A stretch of 64,000 nucleotides of DNA. It comes from Neptunomonas japonica JAMM 1380 (GTDB lineage Bacteria > Pseudomonadota > Gammaproteobacteria > Pseudomonadales > Balneatricaceae). Of the stretch, positions 1 through 9,961 are shown piece by piece (position 1 is the stretch's first letter; each line of letters begins with the position of its first letter). Under the pieces are notes generated by a model, which had not been told where the DNA came from, did not search any database, and saw nothing but the letters and a program-made list of their open reading frames with translations. Location: contig NZ_AP014546.1 of NCBI RefSeq assembly GCF_016592555.1, positions 186,001-250,000 on the forward strand, given 5' to 3'. The position numbers and the translations under genes were made by a program.

Positions 1-1498
1 CTATCTGCAATCCACTGACTGATTTTTTGGTGGTGATTTTTAGTGGTTTTTTGCGAGCATCTAACGTCACACTATTACGAATTATCCCGCCATACATATC
101 TACATTGATACGTTTAGCTTTAACAATACCGTTGTTGGCGTCTACGGCTAGGTCGATGTTGCTCATTTTGAATTTCTGGTAGGTGGCAGACTTCAAAGAG
201 ATAGCCGCATCTAAGTTCAGGCTTTGTAGCGGCTCAATCGGTATGATTTCTTCTTTTGAGTAGCGCTCCCCTGTTGCGCTAGAAGAGCTGTTAGCCACTT
301 TTTCTGTCGTAGCCGTTTGTTCTTCTGCTGCAGGTAGGTAGCGATCCAAGTTGATACTGTTACCCGCGAGCTTGAGCGTGATTCGGCTCGTTTTGAGGTT
401 AATACCCGCGTTGCCATCAAAACTCGTATCGTCGAGTTTGATAGTCAGAGAGGAGGTATTAATAGCATCGGCATTGCCACTAAACGTACTGATTAGACCA
501 ATGTTTTTAAGTACTGCTGAGTCTGATGTTTGTACTGGTGCTTGTCCAAGCGTCGCTAGCAGTGGATTAAGTGCGAAAGGAGCCGCTGTCACTGTACCGC
601 TCATATCTAGAGTGTCTAGGTTAGCAATGGTGAGCTTGCCGTTAAGATGTAAGTTGGCAACTTCTGCATTCCAGTTATCCACAATGAGTTGGCGTGTGAT
701 TAAATCAATATTGGCATTGGTTTTAAACTGGACCTGCAGATTGGTACTGTTTTGGATGTTTAGCTCGCCGATAAAGTCTTTTAGCTGATACTGCTGCTTG
801 TTTAGATCGAGAAGAATCTGCCCATCAAATTGCGTAGCTGCTTCCATAACCTGCTTGCCGTTTTGTAATTGTTTAGCATTCAGGCTCAGACTAAAGGGAA
901 ACAGTTCATTGTTAGTAATGCGACCGGTTTTAAGGTTGATATTGTTTAATTGAAACCTTTGCGCTGTTTGTTCATCGCTATAGTTCACTGTGCCGCTAAT
1001 GACCTGTACGCTTTCAATATCTACCTTAAGGCTTGTGCCTGATGCGGTTGGTGCTGGTTTAGCTGGGTTACTTTCTTGCGTTACGCTACTTTTGGCTGCT
1101 TCACTATTGGCGCTGCTTTGCCAATTAACTTGCCCTGCTTTGTTTTTTGCCAAATCGAGGTTTAAGCCCTCGATAATAATGCTGTTCATCTGCACATTAC
1201 CGGAGAGTAGTTCCATAACACGAACAGAAATTTGTGCTTGTTGCAGGTGAGCAAGAGAAGGTTGCTCAGGGAAACGCACGTCAATATTGTCTACCGCTAA
1301 GCTTAAGCGTGGAAACACGGACCAATTGATATCGCCACCGATCTTTAATTCAATGCCGCCTTGATCAAGAGCCGCTTGCTCAATTTCGGCCTTATAGTCA
1401 TTTGGGTCAACAAACGCGCTTAATAGTGCACCGCCTGCTGCAATTAGTATGACGCATACCAGTAGCAGACCGAGAACGATCTTAATCAACTTACCCAT
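1..1498 (-). CDS. asmA: AsmA family protein (3' end outside window)
   Basis: The frame is open from an ATG at 1498 to the window edge, about 499 codons, so the C-terminus is missing. The N-terminus has one hydrophobic anchor (roughly residues 4-28) followed by a VDPNDYK segment typical of AsmA proteins. The rest is a long, beta-rich periplasmic region with repeated short hydrophobic strands and a Ser/Pro/Ala-rich linker. AsmA-like proteins are inner-membrane-anchored periplasmic proteins implicated in outer-membrane lipid homeostasis. It is divergent from hisB. The family call comes from the N-terminal motif and overall character; the family is broad, so the exact paralogue is uncertain. Confidence 0.8.
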   Translation of the reverse strand, partial: MGKLIKIVLGLLLVCVILIAAGGALLSAFVDPNDYKAEIEQAALDQGGIELKIGGDINWSVFPRLSLAVDNIDVRFPEQPSLAHLQQAQISVRVMELLSGNVQMNSIIIEGLNLDLAKNKAGQVNWQSSANSEAAKSSVTQESNPAKPAPTASGTSLKVDIESVQVISGTVNYSDEQTAQRFQLNNINLKTGRITNNELFPFSLSLNAKQLQNGKQVMEAATQFDGQILLDLNKQQYQLKDFIGELNIQNSTNLQVQFKTNANIDLITRQLIVDNWNAEVANLHLNGKLTIANLDTLDMSGTVTAAPFALNPLLATLGQAPVQTSDSAVLKNIGLISTFSGNADAINTSSLTIKLDDTSFDGNAGINLKTSRITLKLAGNSINLDRYLPAAEEQTATTEKVANSSSSATGERYSKEEIIPIEPLQSLNLDAAISLKSATYQKFKMSNIDLAVDANNGIVKAKRINVDMYGGIIRNSVTLDARKKPLKITTKKSVSGLQI

Positions 1499-1651
1499 AA
1501 TGACCTATTTCCTTTTATGATTACTCAGACTCAGTACACAACTGACTCTCAGTGTAGCGAAAACTATTAACACTTGTACCTAATAGCATGCACGTATGAC
1601 GTGAATACGACGTTAATCATCTACTGCGGTGCATCCTGAGGCTGGTAGTTA

Positions 1652-1657
1652 TATAAT
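1652..1657 (+). promoter_or_regulatory. Candidate -10 element for hisBHF
   Basis: A perfect TATAAT lies 45 bases before the hisB start, in the 203-base gap to asmA. No good -35 hexamer is visible at 16-18 bases, so the promoter call is tentative. Confidence 0.35.
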
Positions 1658-1701
1658 GCTGGTTTTGTGTTTTGAATAAGCGTTGAACATCGGAGAGCAG
1701 C

Positions 1702-2295
1702 ATGACTGAGCGTAAGGCTACAGTAAACCGGGAAACTCTGGAAACTCAGATCACCGTATCTATTAACCTTGATGGCACAGGTAAGTTTAGTGCCGATACG
1801 GGAGTGCCATTTTTAGAGCACATGATGGACCAGATTGCTCGTCATGGGCTAATTGATATTAATATTGAAGCTAATGGAGATATTTATATTGATGATCACC
1901 ATACGGTGGAAGATATAGGTATTACGTTGGGGCAAGCATTTAAAGAAGCCGTCGGGGATAAAAAAGGCCTAACGCGCTATGGGCATTCTTATGTGCCGCT
2001 AGATGAAGCACTATCGCGCGTGGTTATCGATTTTTCTGGCCGCCCAGGTCTGAGTTTTAATTGTGAATTTACACGGGGCTCTATCGGTCGCTTGGATACT
2101 CAGCTGTTTTGGGAGTTTTTCCAAGGGTTTACTAATCATGCCGGTGTCACTTTACATATTGATAATATTAAAGGTTTTAATGCTCACCATCAGGCAGAAA
2201 CCATTTTTAAAGCGTTTGGTCGTGCTTTACGTATGGCACTGACAGTTGATCAGCGTGCAGCTGAGATGATGCCATCTACTAAAGGTGTTTTATAA
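1702..2295 (+). CDS. hisB: Imidazoleglycerol-phosphate dehydratase
   Basis: Sixth step of histidine synthesis: dehydrates imidazole glycerol phosphate to imidazole acetol phosphate in the cytoplasm. The 197-residue length matches the monofunctional enzyme (no phosphatase domain, unlike E. coli HisB). Metal-binding motifs are visible: FLEHMMDQ and [10 protein letters not shown] near the N-terminus, and [13 protein letters not shown] near the C-terminus. The ATG is preceded by GGAGAGCAGC, a good ribosome binding site. The stop directly abuts the hisH start, indicating translational coupling. Confidence 0.97.
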   Translation: MTERKATVNRETLETQITVSINLDGTGKFSADTGVPFLEHMMDQIARHGLIDINIEANGDIYIDDHHTVEDIGITLGQAFKEAVGDKKGLTRYGHSYVPLDEALSRVVIDFSGRPGLSFNCEFTRGSIGRLDTQLFWEFFQGFTNHAGVTLHIDNIKGFNAHHQAETIFKAFGRALRMALTVDQRAAEMMPSTKGVL

Positions 2296-2943
2296 ATGAG
2301 TACCATTGCCGTTATTGATTATGGCATGGGTAACCTGCACTCCGTTGCTAAGGCGTTAGAGCATGTGCAGCCCGGTGTTGAAGTGCTGGTAACCTCGGAT
2401 CCTAAGCAAGTTGCCAATGCGGATCGTGTACTATTGCCGGGGGTCGGTGCAATTCGTGACTGTATGGCCGAGATCTACAAGCAAGGTGTTGATAAAGAGG
2501 TGGCCGAAGCGATTCGTTCGGGACGTCCTTTTTTAGGTATCTGTGTTGGATACCAGGCATTAATGCAGTCATCAGAAGAGAATGACGGTGTCGATTGCTT
2601 GGGTGAGTTTGAAGGCTCTGTTAACTATTTTGGTGATCACCATAAAGATGAACAAGGTGAGCGCTTAAAAGTACCGCACATGGGTTGGAATGAAGTGATG
2701 CAAAGTGGCGAACATCCGCTTTGGCAGGGAATAGAGAACGGAAGCCGTTTTTATTTTGTACACAGTTATTATGTGAAGGCCGCTCAGCGCCAGCAAGTAG
2801 CCGCCACGTGTAATTATGGCGTTGATTTTGATGTGGCGCTAGCGCATGACAATGTGTTCGCTGTGCAGTTTCACCCGGAAAAGAGTCATACGGCCGGGCT
2901 GCAGTTGCTGAAAAACTTTCTGAACTGGGATGGCAAGCCTTAA
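2296..2943 (+). CDS. hisH: Imidazole glycerol phosphate synthase, glutaminase subunit
   Basis: Class I glutamine amidotransferase that releases ammonia from glutamine for HisF. At 215 residues it has the usual length. The nucleophile elbow is GICVGYQ (Cys near residue 82) and the catalytic His-Glu pair lies in VQFHPEKSH close to the C-terminus; the N-terminal DYGMGNLHS is characteristic. It abuts hisB. In most Gammaproteobacteria hisA follows, but here only 60 noncoding bases separate hisH from hisF. Confidence 0.96.
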   Translation: MSTIAVIDYGMGNLHSVAKALEHVQPGVEVLVTSDPKQVANADRVLLPGVGAIRDCMAEIYKQGVDKEVAEAIRSGRPFLGICVGYQALMQSSEENDGVDCLGEFEGSVNYFGDHHKDEQGERLKVPHMGWNEVMQSGEHPLWQGIENGSRFYFVHSYYVKAAQRQQVAATCNYGVDFDVALAHDNVFAVQFHPEKSHTAGLQLLKNFLNWDGKP

Positions 2944-3003
2944 GCAAAGCCATTGGCACAAGCTTTAGGCCTTCTAACGTGAGCCTTTCTAAGGAGAACT
3001 AGC

Positions 3004-3777
3004 GTGGCATTAGCAAAACGAATTATCCCTTGTCTGGATGTTGAAAATGGACGCGTGGTTAAAGGTGTCCAGTTTTTGGATATCCGCGATGCAGGCGACC
3101 CAGTTGAAGTCGCCAAGCGTTATGATGAGCAAGGCGCAGACGAAATTACCTTTTTGGATATCACGGCTACACATGAAGGCCGTGAAACAATGGTACATAC
3201 AGTTGAGCGTATGGCATCCCAAGTGTTTATCCCATTAACTGTGGGTGGTGGTATACGTACCTGTGACGATATCCGCACTATGTTAAATGCCGGTGCTGAT
3301 AAAGTGTCTATCAACAGTGCCGCCGTGACCAATCCTGATTTTGTCCGCCAAGCGGCAGAGCGCTTTGGCTCGCAATGTATTGTAGTTGCGATTGATGCTA
3401 AAAAAGTCTCTGCTGAAAGTGAGCCTGATAAGTGGGAGATTTTTACTCATGGTGGCCGCAAGCCAACGGGTTTAGATGCGGTTGAATGGGCTAAAAAAAT
3501 GGTCGACCTAGGTGCCGGTGAAATCTTACTAACCTCGATGGACCAAGATGGTGTTAAGAACGGCTATGACTTGGGCGTTACTCGTGCTATTTCGGATGCT
3601 GTGAACGTACCGATTATCGCCTCAGGTGGTGTGGGTAATCTTGAGCACTTGGTAGATGGTGTGATTCAGGGAAAAGCAGATGCTGTATTGGCCGCATCAA
3701 TTTTTCACTTTAACGAATACTCAATACCCGAAGCAAAAGCCTATATGAGGGAACGAGGTATAGAAGTACGCTTGTAA
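3004..3777 (+). CDS. hisF: Imidazole glycerol phosphate synthase, cyclase subunit
   Basis: TIM-barrel cyclase that uses HisH-derived ammonia to convert PRFAR to imidazole glycerol phosphate and AICAR. 257 residues. Visible signatures are [14 protein letters not shown] at the N-terminus (catalytic Asp), TVGGGIRT, and LLTSMDQDG with the second catalytic Asp near residue 130-180. It is HisF rather than HisA: the CLDV and [10 protein letters not shown] segments are HisF-specific. It starts at GTG with AAGGAGAA upstream. Last gene of the operon, followed by a terminator. Confidence 0.97.
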   Translation: MALAKRIIPCLDVENGRVVKGVQFLDIRDAGDPVEVAKRYDEQGADEITFLDITATHEGRETMVHTVERMASQVFIPLTVGGGIRTCDDIRTMLNAGADKVSINSAAVTNPDFVRQAAERFGSQCIVVAIDAKKVSAESEPDKWEIFTHGGRKPTGLDAVEWAKKMVDLGAGEILLTSMDQDGVKNGYDLGVTRAISDAVNVPIIASGGVGNLEHLVDGVIQGKADAVLAASIFHFNEYSIPEAKAYMRERGIEVRL

Positions 3778-3791
3778 CTTGTTACTATGAT

Positions 3792-3816
3792 AAACCCGGC
3801 TTTGGCTGGGTTTTTT
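3792..3816 (+). terminator. Rho-independent terminator after hisF
   Basis: AAACCCGGC pairs with GCTGGGTTT (one G-U pair) around a TTTG loop, followed by a run of six T. Confidence 0.85.
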
Positions 3817-3874
3817 GTATGTGCCAAACGGCTTGTCATCACACGAACCAAAGGATTTAAAAGGGTAAAGGGAA

Positions 3875-4975
3875 ATGAATAAGAAGTACCGGATTATCAC
3901 CTGCTTAGTCATGTTGCTAGGAGTGCAGAGTGTCTGGGCCGATACGACGCTGGTGAGAGTGAAACCGTTAGTAGAGGTTTTACAGCAAGTATCTTATTCA
4001 GCGCCAGCTGATGTGGTGAATGAGCAGCATGTCTCACTGAGTACGGAGCTTGCCGGTGTGCTGGAAGCTTTACATGTACAGGTCGGTGATTCTGTCCTTA
4101 AAGGGCAAGAGGTTGCAGCATTAGAGTGCCAAGATTATCGTTTATCACAAGCGCAGGCAAAGCAAGGTGTTAGTGCGTTAGCAAGCCAGGTGACACTTGC
4201 TCAACAACAATTTAAACGCACCCGTACACTGCAAAAATCAGGCAGTGCCTCTATTGAATTACTTAACCAGCGCCAAACAGAATTAAGCGCATTAACAGCG
4301 CAACTCAAAGGCCAAAAAATTCAAGTTCAACAAGCACAACGCAATACCAACCGTTGTGTGATTAAAGCGCCTTTTGATGGTGTTGTTACAGATGTTATGA
4401 CAGCACAAGGTGCTTATTTACCAGTCGGTGCATCGCTCGTAAAGTTACTCAATGTAAAACAGGCCGAGGTGAGTGCTCGTTTATTACCAAAGCAGGTTGT
4501 AGCGCTGCAAACGGGGGCAAAAATATACTTAAAAGTTGCCGCTGAGAAATACCCGGTTTCTATCAGAGCTTCCATTCCGCTGATCAATCAAGCCGCTAGG
4601 ACACAAGAAGTACGTCTTAATTTTACTAACCATACTGCTTTGAGTGGTGCTTCAGGTGAGCTTGTTTGGCAGTCTTCACTTTCCTCTATTCCTCCTGAAT
4701 ATTTGGTCAGAAGGGGCGGTTCTCTCGGTGTGATGTTGGCAGAAAAAGGCATCGCAAGATTTATTGTTTTAGCGAACGCTAAAGAAGGTCAAACAGTTGA
4801 GCTTGAAACAACGGCTGAATCCAGGCTGTCGTCTACTTCTGCAAATAATGTAATGCTCATTGTACAGGGGCAGCATGTGCTCGAAGAGGGAGACAAAATA
4901 GAAGTTGAAGTCGCAGGTATTAATAATGACTCAAAGGATGAGGTAAAGGCTGATGCTGGCGCGCCTGCTCAATAA
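3875..4975 (+). CDS. RND efflux periplasmic adaptor (membrane fusion protein)
   Basis: Periplasmic adaptor linking an inner-membrane RND pump to an outer-membrane channel. The 366-residue protein starts with a cleavable signal peptide (cut likely after VWA, residue 22). It then shows a lipoyl/barrel-sandwich half (STELAGVLEALHVQVGDSVLKGQ), a Gln-rich alpha-helical hairpin around residues 85-155, and the second lipoyl half (IKAPFDGVVTDV). The cytoplasmic face has no lipobox, so it is probably not lipidated. It overlaps the pump gene by 23 bases. No outer-membrane factor or regulator gene is adjacent. Confidence 0.88.
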   Translation: MNKKYRIITCLVMLLGVQSVWADTTLVRVKPLVEVLQQVSYSAPADVVNEQHVSLSTELAGVLEALHVQVGDSVLKGQEVAALECQDYRLSQAQAKQGVSALASQVTLAQQQFKRTRTLQKSGSASIELLNQRQTELSALTAQLKGQKIQVQQAQRNTNRCVIKAPFDGVVTDVMTAQGAYLPVGASLVKLLNVKQAEVSARLLPKQVVALQTGAKIYLKVAAEKYPVSIRASIPLINQAARTQEVRLNFTNHTALSGASGELVWQSSLSSIPPEYLVRRGGSLGVMLAEKGIARFIVLANAKEGQTVELETTAESRLSSTSANNVMLIVQGQHVLEEGDKIEVEVAGINNDSKDEVKADAGAPAQ

Positions 4976-7900
4976 TCATGTACTGGCTAACCTGACCTTT
5001 GTTCTGGTGCTGCTAATCGGCACCATTGCTTACATGCTGCTACCTCGCCAGCAAGACCCTACGATCAATTTTAATTGGATTGCTGTCACTACTGCACTGC
5101 CTGGTGCATCTGCCCAGGATGTTGAGCTACGAGTTACTAATCCTTTGGAAGATGCGGTTCGCAATATAGCGGATATTCGTTTTGTTTCATCCAATAGCCG
5201 CGAAGGCATATCCAGTATGCTGATTCGCTTTGAGGATATTGATGAGCGAACATTTGATAAACATGTCAGCTCTATTCGTCGTGAGATTCAAAATGCAGAA
5301 CGAGATCTACCCGCAGAAGCCACAGAACCCTATATTTTAGAGATTACCTCCTCCAACGCATTTCCTAGTGCTATGTTGGCGATTACAGCGGTATCTGACG
5401 ATGATAATTTACGTCAACAAGCTGAAAATATTAGAAAAGACCTAGAGCGTATAAAAGGGGTTGACCGGATTGACCCTGTCGCCTTGGATGATCCGGAGCT
5501 TCAAGTAAACCTAGATTTGGATGAATTACAATCGCTAGGTTTGTCGCCGGTGCAGGTGTCGAATTCAGTTGCTCTGTGGTTTAAAGATGTTTCCGCCGGC
5601 AGCGTTAACGTAGGTGATCAAAGTTGGTTGGTACGTTTAGAAGGACGTAACGCAGCCCCAGACCAAGTAAAACAGATTCCTCTCGTTGGTAATGACGGCG
5701 ATATCCGTCTAGATCGAATTGCAGAGGTTGTGAGTGGGCATGAGAAGCCAACGCAGTTAGCGCGTTTAAATGGTCGCCCGGCCGTGATGATGGCCATTTT
5801 AAAGAAAGAAAGTGCTAACACGCTTGAGCTCATTGAACGTGTTAAAGCGTACATGGCCGAGCGTAACGAACTTGAAGTACAAGCGGGTGTTCGGCTTGAG
5901 CTGATTGACGACCAAACAGTGCCGACCAGTGAAGCCATTACCTTAATGCAAAACAATGCCAGTATTGGCTTACTGTTTGTTCTATTGGTAGCCTGGTTGT
6001 TTCTGGGCCTGCGTATCGCCTTACTTACCGCGATTGGTATTCCCTTTATTCTTGCCGGTACTTTTTGGGTGCTCTGGGGAGCGGGAGAGACGCTCAATGT
6101 GGTTGCTTTATTAGGTGTAGTTATTGTACTTGGGATGTTGGTAGATGACGCCGTGGTGGTAGTGGAGGCGATCTATTATCGTTTGCAGCATGGTGACAGT
6201 CCAATGGATGCAACACTTAGCGCATTACGTGAAGTTGCCCAGCCGGTTTCAACAGCCGTACTGACAACCATGGCAGCGTTTTTACCCTTAATGTTACTAC
6301 CGGGTATTCTCGGTGACTTTATGCGTGTCATCCCTATGGTGGTGACTATTGCATTGGCTATTTCCCTTTTTGAAGCGTTTTGGATGTTGCCTGCACATGT
6401 GCTGGTGGCAAAAATTTCTCTAGATAAGCCCTCGCGTACGCAGTTATTACGCCAATCCATGACAAGTAAAGTACAGCGTTTTTATATTCGTACTTTGTTG
6501 AAAACGTTACGCCGGCCCGTGATTACACTCGTTTCTATGGTGATGTTATTTGTAGGCTCGATTGGCTTGATTGCATCGGGGCAGATAAAAATGGACTTTT
6601 TTGCCGCTGACCCGTTACGGCTCTTTTATGTGAATATTCAAATGCCTCCCGAAGTGCCACTGGAGCGTACCTTGGAAAAGGTGTTGGAGGTTGAGAAAAT
6701 AGTAAAAGCTCGCCTTAATCCGGAAGATGTTCGCGCAGTAGCCAGTTATGCTGGGCAGATGTTCACTGAAATGGAGCCTTTTTTTGGTGATCAATACGGG
6801 CAAATATTGGTTGGACTGCAGCCTAAGACAGAGCAAAACAGAAGCGTTGATGAAATCATGGATGCTATGCGTGCTGAGGTAATGCGCGTCGCAGGCCCTG
6901 TGCGCGTGTCTTTCTTACGTATGGCGGGTGGTCCACCGGTATCCAAACCTATTAGCGTTAAAGTACGCGGTAATGATTATGCAGAAATTAGCCAGGCAGC
7001 GAGGGATATGCAGCAAATGTTGCTGGGCTTACCTGGCGTAAAAGATATAGGTGATGATGCGGCAAATGGCCGTATGGCGATGACGCTTAAGCCAGATTAT
7101 AGAGCGATTACTGGTGCAGGTATTAACCCCACTGAAGTGCTTCGTACACTACAGTTGTTGGTTGATGGCGAAGTGGTCGCCGATATGCAATCGCGTGGGA
7201 AAAAGCTCGAGGTTCGCGTGCGAGCTCAGTCTAAGCCGTATCAAAATATTGATGACTTGTTGGCATTTCGCCTTCCTGACGCTCAAGGGAATATGATTCC
7301 GCTCTCGTCATTGGTATATGCTGATTATCAAATGAGCATTGGTAATATACGCCACTATAATTTTCGCCGTGCGATCACTGTTGAAGCCGATATAGAAGAA
7401 GGTGGAATGGATACAGTACAAGCAAATGCTTGGTTGCTAAGTCATTGGGATGAAGAATATAAACCGCGTTATCCGAATATTAATTTGGATTTCTCGGGAG
7501 AACTGGATGATATCCAAGAAAGTATGGACGCAATAGCGCTGCTATTTTTGTTTGGTGCAGGCCTTATGTATCTTATTTTAGGTACGCAGTTTTCAAGTTA
7601 CTGGCAGCCTTTTATGATCATGGCGACAGTACCCATGGCCTTTACCGGTGTGGTACTAGGTTTGTGGGTAACGCAAAACCCATTAAGCTTATTTACATTG
7701 TATGGTGTCGTGGCACTGGCAGGGATTGCTGTAAATGCTGCGATTGTGTTGATATCTGCTGCAAACCAGCGTTTAGAAAGTGGTATGAGTGTTTTGCATG
7801 CGACACTTTATGCATCGCGCCGACGAGTGATTCCTATTCTGATTACATCACTGACGACTATTGCCGGGTTGTTTTCACTGGCCACGGGGCTCGGTGGGCA

Positions 7901-8063
7901 TTCATTGATATGGGGGCCAGTTGCTACTGCTATTGTGTGTGGATTAGCCTTCTCTACTGTCCTTACATTATTTGTTGTTCCACTACTGTATCGTCTGTTT
8001 ATGGGCCGTTCTCCTAAAAATAAGAGGCGTAACCTAGTTGAACGGCCAATGGTTAAGGTCTAA
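4953..8063 (+). CDS. RND family multidrug-type efflux pump (AcrB/HAE1-like)
   Basis: Proton-driven inner-membrane exporter of 1036 residues, the usual HAE-RND length. It has TM1 at residues 11-30, two large periplasmic loops, and 12 membrane segments in two clusters. The proton-relay pair is visible in GMLVDDAVVVVEA (residues about 394-406). GGPPVSKPISVKVRG is a porter-domain motif. The start ATG lies inside the adaptor gene, implying translational coupling. Sequence style (AFPSAMLAITAVS, DLERIKGVDRID) resembles the pumps often annotated as AcrB/AcrD/AcrF relatives in marine bacteria. Substrate cannot be inferred. Confidence 0.93.
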   Translation: MLARLLNNHVLANLTFVLVLLIGTIAYMLLPRQQDPTINFNWIAVTTALPGASAQDVELRVTNPLEDAVRNIADIRFVSSNSREGISSMLIRFEDIDERTFDKHVSSIRREIQNAERDLPAEATEPYILEITSSNAFPSAMLAITAVSDDDNLRQQAENIRKDLERIKGVDRIDPVALDDPELQVNLDLDELQSLGLSPVQVSNSVALWFKDVSAGSVNVGDQSWLVRLEGRNAAPDQVKQIPLVGNDGDIRLDRIAEVVSGHEKPTQLARLNGRPAVMMAILKKESANTLELIERVKAYMAERNELEVQAGVRLELIDDQTVPTSEAITLMQNNASIGLLFVLLVAWLFLGLRIALLTAIGIPFILAGTFWVLWGAGETLNVVALLGVVIVLGMLVDDAVVVVEAIYYRLQHGDSPMDATLSALREVAQPVSTAVLTTMAAFLPLMLLPGILGDFMRVIPMVVTIALAISLFEAFWMLPAHVLVAKISLDKPSRTQLLRQSMTSKVQRFYIRTLLKTLRRPVITLVSMVMLFVGSIGLIASGQIKMDFFAADPLRLFYVNIQMPPEVPLERTLEKVLEVEKIVKARLNPEDVRAVASYAGQMFTEMEPFFGDQYGQILVGLQPKTEQNRSVDEIMDAMRAEVMRVAGPVRVSFLRMAGGPPVSKPISVKVRGNDYAEISQAARDMQQMLLGLPGVKDIGDDAANGRMAMTLKPDYRAITGAGINPTEVLRTLQLLVDGEVVADMQSRGKKLEVRVRAQSKPYQNIDDLLAFRLPDAQGNMIPLSSLVYADYQMSIGNIRHYNFRRAITVEADIEEGGMDTVQANAWLLSHWDEEYKPRYPNINLDFSGELDDIQESMDAIALLFLFGAGLMYLILGTQFSSYWQPFMIMATVPMAFTGVVLGLWVTQNPLSLFTLYGVVALAGIAVNAAIVLISAANQRLESGMSVLHATLYASRRRVIPILITSLTTIAGLFSLATGLGGHSLIWGPVATAIVCGLAFSTVLTLFVVPLLYRLFMGRSPKNKRRNLVERPMVKV

Positions 8064-8178
8064 ACATGCTCGTTATTGATGCGGCAGAGGCGTGGAAAGC
8101 TTTCTCTTTTACAAGTTTTGTTGCTGTATTAAGAACGGGTTTTCCAAAGACTTGAGGGTTAAGCGATCGTTATATACC
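8064..8178. other. Short gap between RND pump and EAL gene
   Basis: Convergent 3' ends; no terminator hairpin or gene recognised. Confidence 0.5.
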
Positions 8179-9858
8179 TTACTTACGCCTTGAGCCATCG
8201 TAATTGAATAGCTTCGCGAGAGCCTCTGCTGACATAGGCTTTCCGTGGAACCAACCTTGTTGTATGTCGACATCCATCTCTAGTAGCTGGGAGCACTGTG
8301 ACTCGGTCTCGACTCCTTCAGAAACGGTCGCCAGCTTGAGTGTTTTGGCTAGTTTGATAATGGTTTGCAGAACATCTGCATTGACCGAATCAGTACCCAT
8401 TGAGGCGATGAAGCTCTTATCAGCTTTTAAAATACTAACGGGTAAAGAGCGTAGATAACTCAGGCCACAATACCCCGTACCAAAGTCATCTATCGCAATG
8501 GGTATGTTAGCTTTGCTTAAGCGCTCTAATGCTTGACGTATTTGGTTTGATTCTAGTTCCAGCATGGTGCTTTCGGTAATTTCCAATACTAGGCCGGGTA
8601 TCTGCTCACGAAATGAAATGAACTCATTGAGGCTATCTTCGTTCAGCAAGTGACAAGCCGCGATGTTGATATGTACCAGGCAATTTGGGCAATGTTTAAT
8701 GAAGGGGGCAAGATCTTGAACGCCTTGTTTTAATTGCTGGCTGGTCATCTGCATTAACAGGCCGGATTGTTCTGCTTGTGGCAGGAACGTAAGCGGCATA
8801 CGTAATCCTTCAACTGGGTGGTTCCAGCGGACTAAGGCTTCAACGCCAACCAGTTGCCGGGTGCGTGAGTCGACGAGAGGTTGGAATACGGAAAAGAATT
8901 CATTGTTGCGAATAGCTTTTTTGAGTTGAAGAGTAGGATTGGTGAGTTGTCGTTGAAAAAACGCACTACAAACATAAAGAAAGATAAACAGACTTAGCGC
9001 TTCCAAATACCAGGTATGAGGAATGTCATTAACTCCATGATAGAGGATCTCTTGATCTTCACTAATGGCAACACTCAGGTTAGGTAATGTTAATAAGGGT
9101 AGTAATATGATCGATTGTTTGCGGCCATTATCAAATACTCCTTCGATAAGACGAGACGATTGAATAGGAAATCTTGCTGGTGTTGGTTTAAGTGGCAGAC
9201 TATAACGGCCATTTATTGCAATAGGTACGCCACTTGTACTATCGATGAGTGCCGTAAAGCCTTTCGTACTTGTGTGGTTGCGTAATTGATCTTTGAGCCA
9301 GCTTATACGAAATAGAGCATTTACCTCCCCTTTGTTTTCGGTTGTTCTCGCTAAAACAAAGGTAGGTTGTTGCATAAACTCGACGGTTAGCGGGCCTAGA
9401 AAGCGTAATCCGTAGGTATCTGGGGGCTTAGATACTTTTATGATGCCTCTGATTTTTTCCCAGCTAGTGCAGAGCAATGATCCATAATGGTCAACAAAGC
9501 CCATTTCTACGATTTGAGGTAGCGTAAACAACATACTGCGGATTCTGAAAAGAGTATCTTTATCACAGTGTCCATGGAAAGTTTCTAGTGAAAATAGGAT
9601 ATTATTGATTGAACTAAAGTTTTGGTCGAGCCAATCAGCAACTAGAACCGCTTCATCGCGTAGAGATTGACGGCGAGATTCTTTTTCATTTTCTATCTGT
9701 TCGACAATGAATGAGGAGCTGATTAAAACCGTTAGGGTTAAGCTAATGAGCAGAGGAACCAAGTAGGTTTTAAAAGTTGCCCAATTAGCCTGAATGTTCA
9801 AATTGGTAACCCGCCTGGTGTTAATGATTAGGAATGAGTGCGTCAGTATTTTAGGCAT
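8179..9858 (-). CDS. CSS-type EAL domain c-di-GMP phosphodiesterase
   Basis: Membrane-bound enzyme expected to hydrolyse cyclic di-GMP to pGpG. 559 residues: TM1 about 28-50, a periplasmic region with a CSS-like motif (LLCTSWE, a Ser-to-Thr variant) and a partner Cys near HGHCDKD, TM2 about 280-298, then a cytoplasmic EAL domain. EAL catalytic residues look intact: VGVEALVRW, HINIA, LEITEST, DDFGTGYCGLSYL, a Lys in LKADKSF, and SEGVET. In CSS-motif enzymes a periplasmic disulfide state controls activity. The start has no strong ribosome binding site and an internal start is possible. It is convergent with the RND pump. Confidence 0.9.
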   Translation of the reverse strand: MPKILTHSFLIINTRRVTNLNIQANWATFKTYLVPLLISLTLTVLISSSFIVEQIENEKESRRQSLRDEAVLVADWLDQNFSSINNILFSLETFHGHCDKDTLFRIRSMLFTLPQIVEMGFVDHYGSLLCTSWEKIRGIIKVSKPPDTYGLRFLGPLTVEFMQQPTFVLARTTENKGEVNALFRISWLKDQLRNHTSTKGFTALIDSTSGVPIAINGRYSLPLKPTPARFPIQSSRLIEGVFDNGRKQSIILLPLLTLPNLSVAISEDQEILYHGVNDIPHTWYLEALSLFIFLYVCSAFFQRQLTNPTLQLKKAIRNNEFFSVFQPLVDSRTRQLVGVEALVRWNHPVEGLRMPLTFLPQAEQSGLLMQMTSQQLKQGVQDLAPFIKHCPNCLVHINIAACHLLNEDSLNEFISFREQIPGLVLEITESTMLELESNQIRQALERLSKANIPIAIDDFGTGYCGLSYLRSLPVSILKADKSFIASMGTDSVNADVLQTIIKLAKTLKLATVSEGVETESQCSQLLEMDVDIQQGWFHGKPMSAEALAKLFNYDGSRRK

Positions 9859-9961
9859 ACTTTACGGACAGCATTAACGATAGTTAATAGGTTTGCAATA
9901 ATCTGGCGTATTTTAAATGCTCACGGTTACTATCCGCTTATTTTGGCCATCTAATTACGTC

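Noticed and set aside
351-1250. Plus-strand open frames (351-788, 990-1250) inside the asmA region
   Set aside because: They lie antisense to the clear minus-strand asmA coding frame and have no motifs.
7664-8017. Plus-strand frame rich in Cys and Trp inside the RND pump gene
   Set aside because: Out-of-frame shadow of the pump; composition is that of an alternate reading frame.
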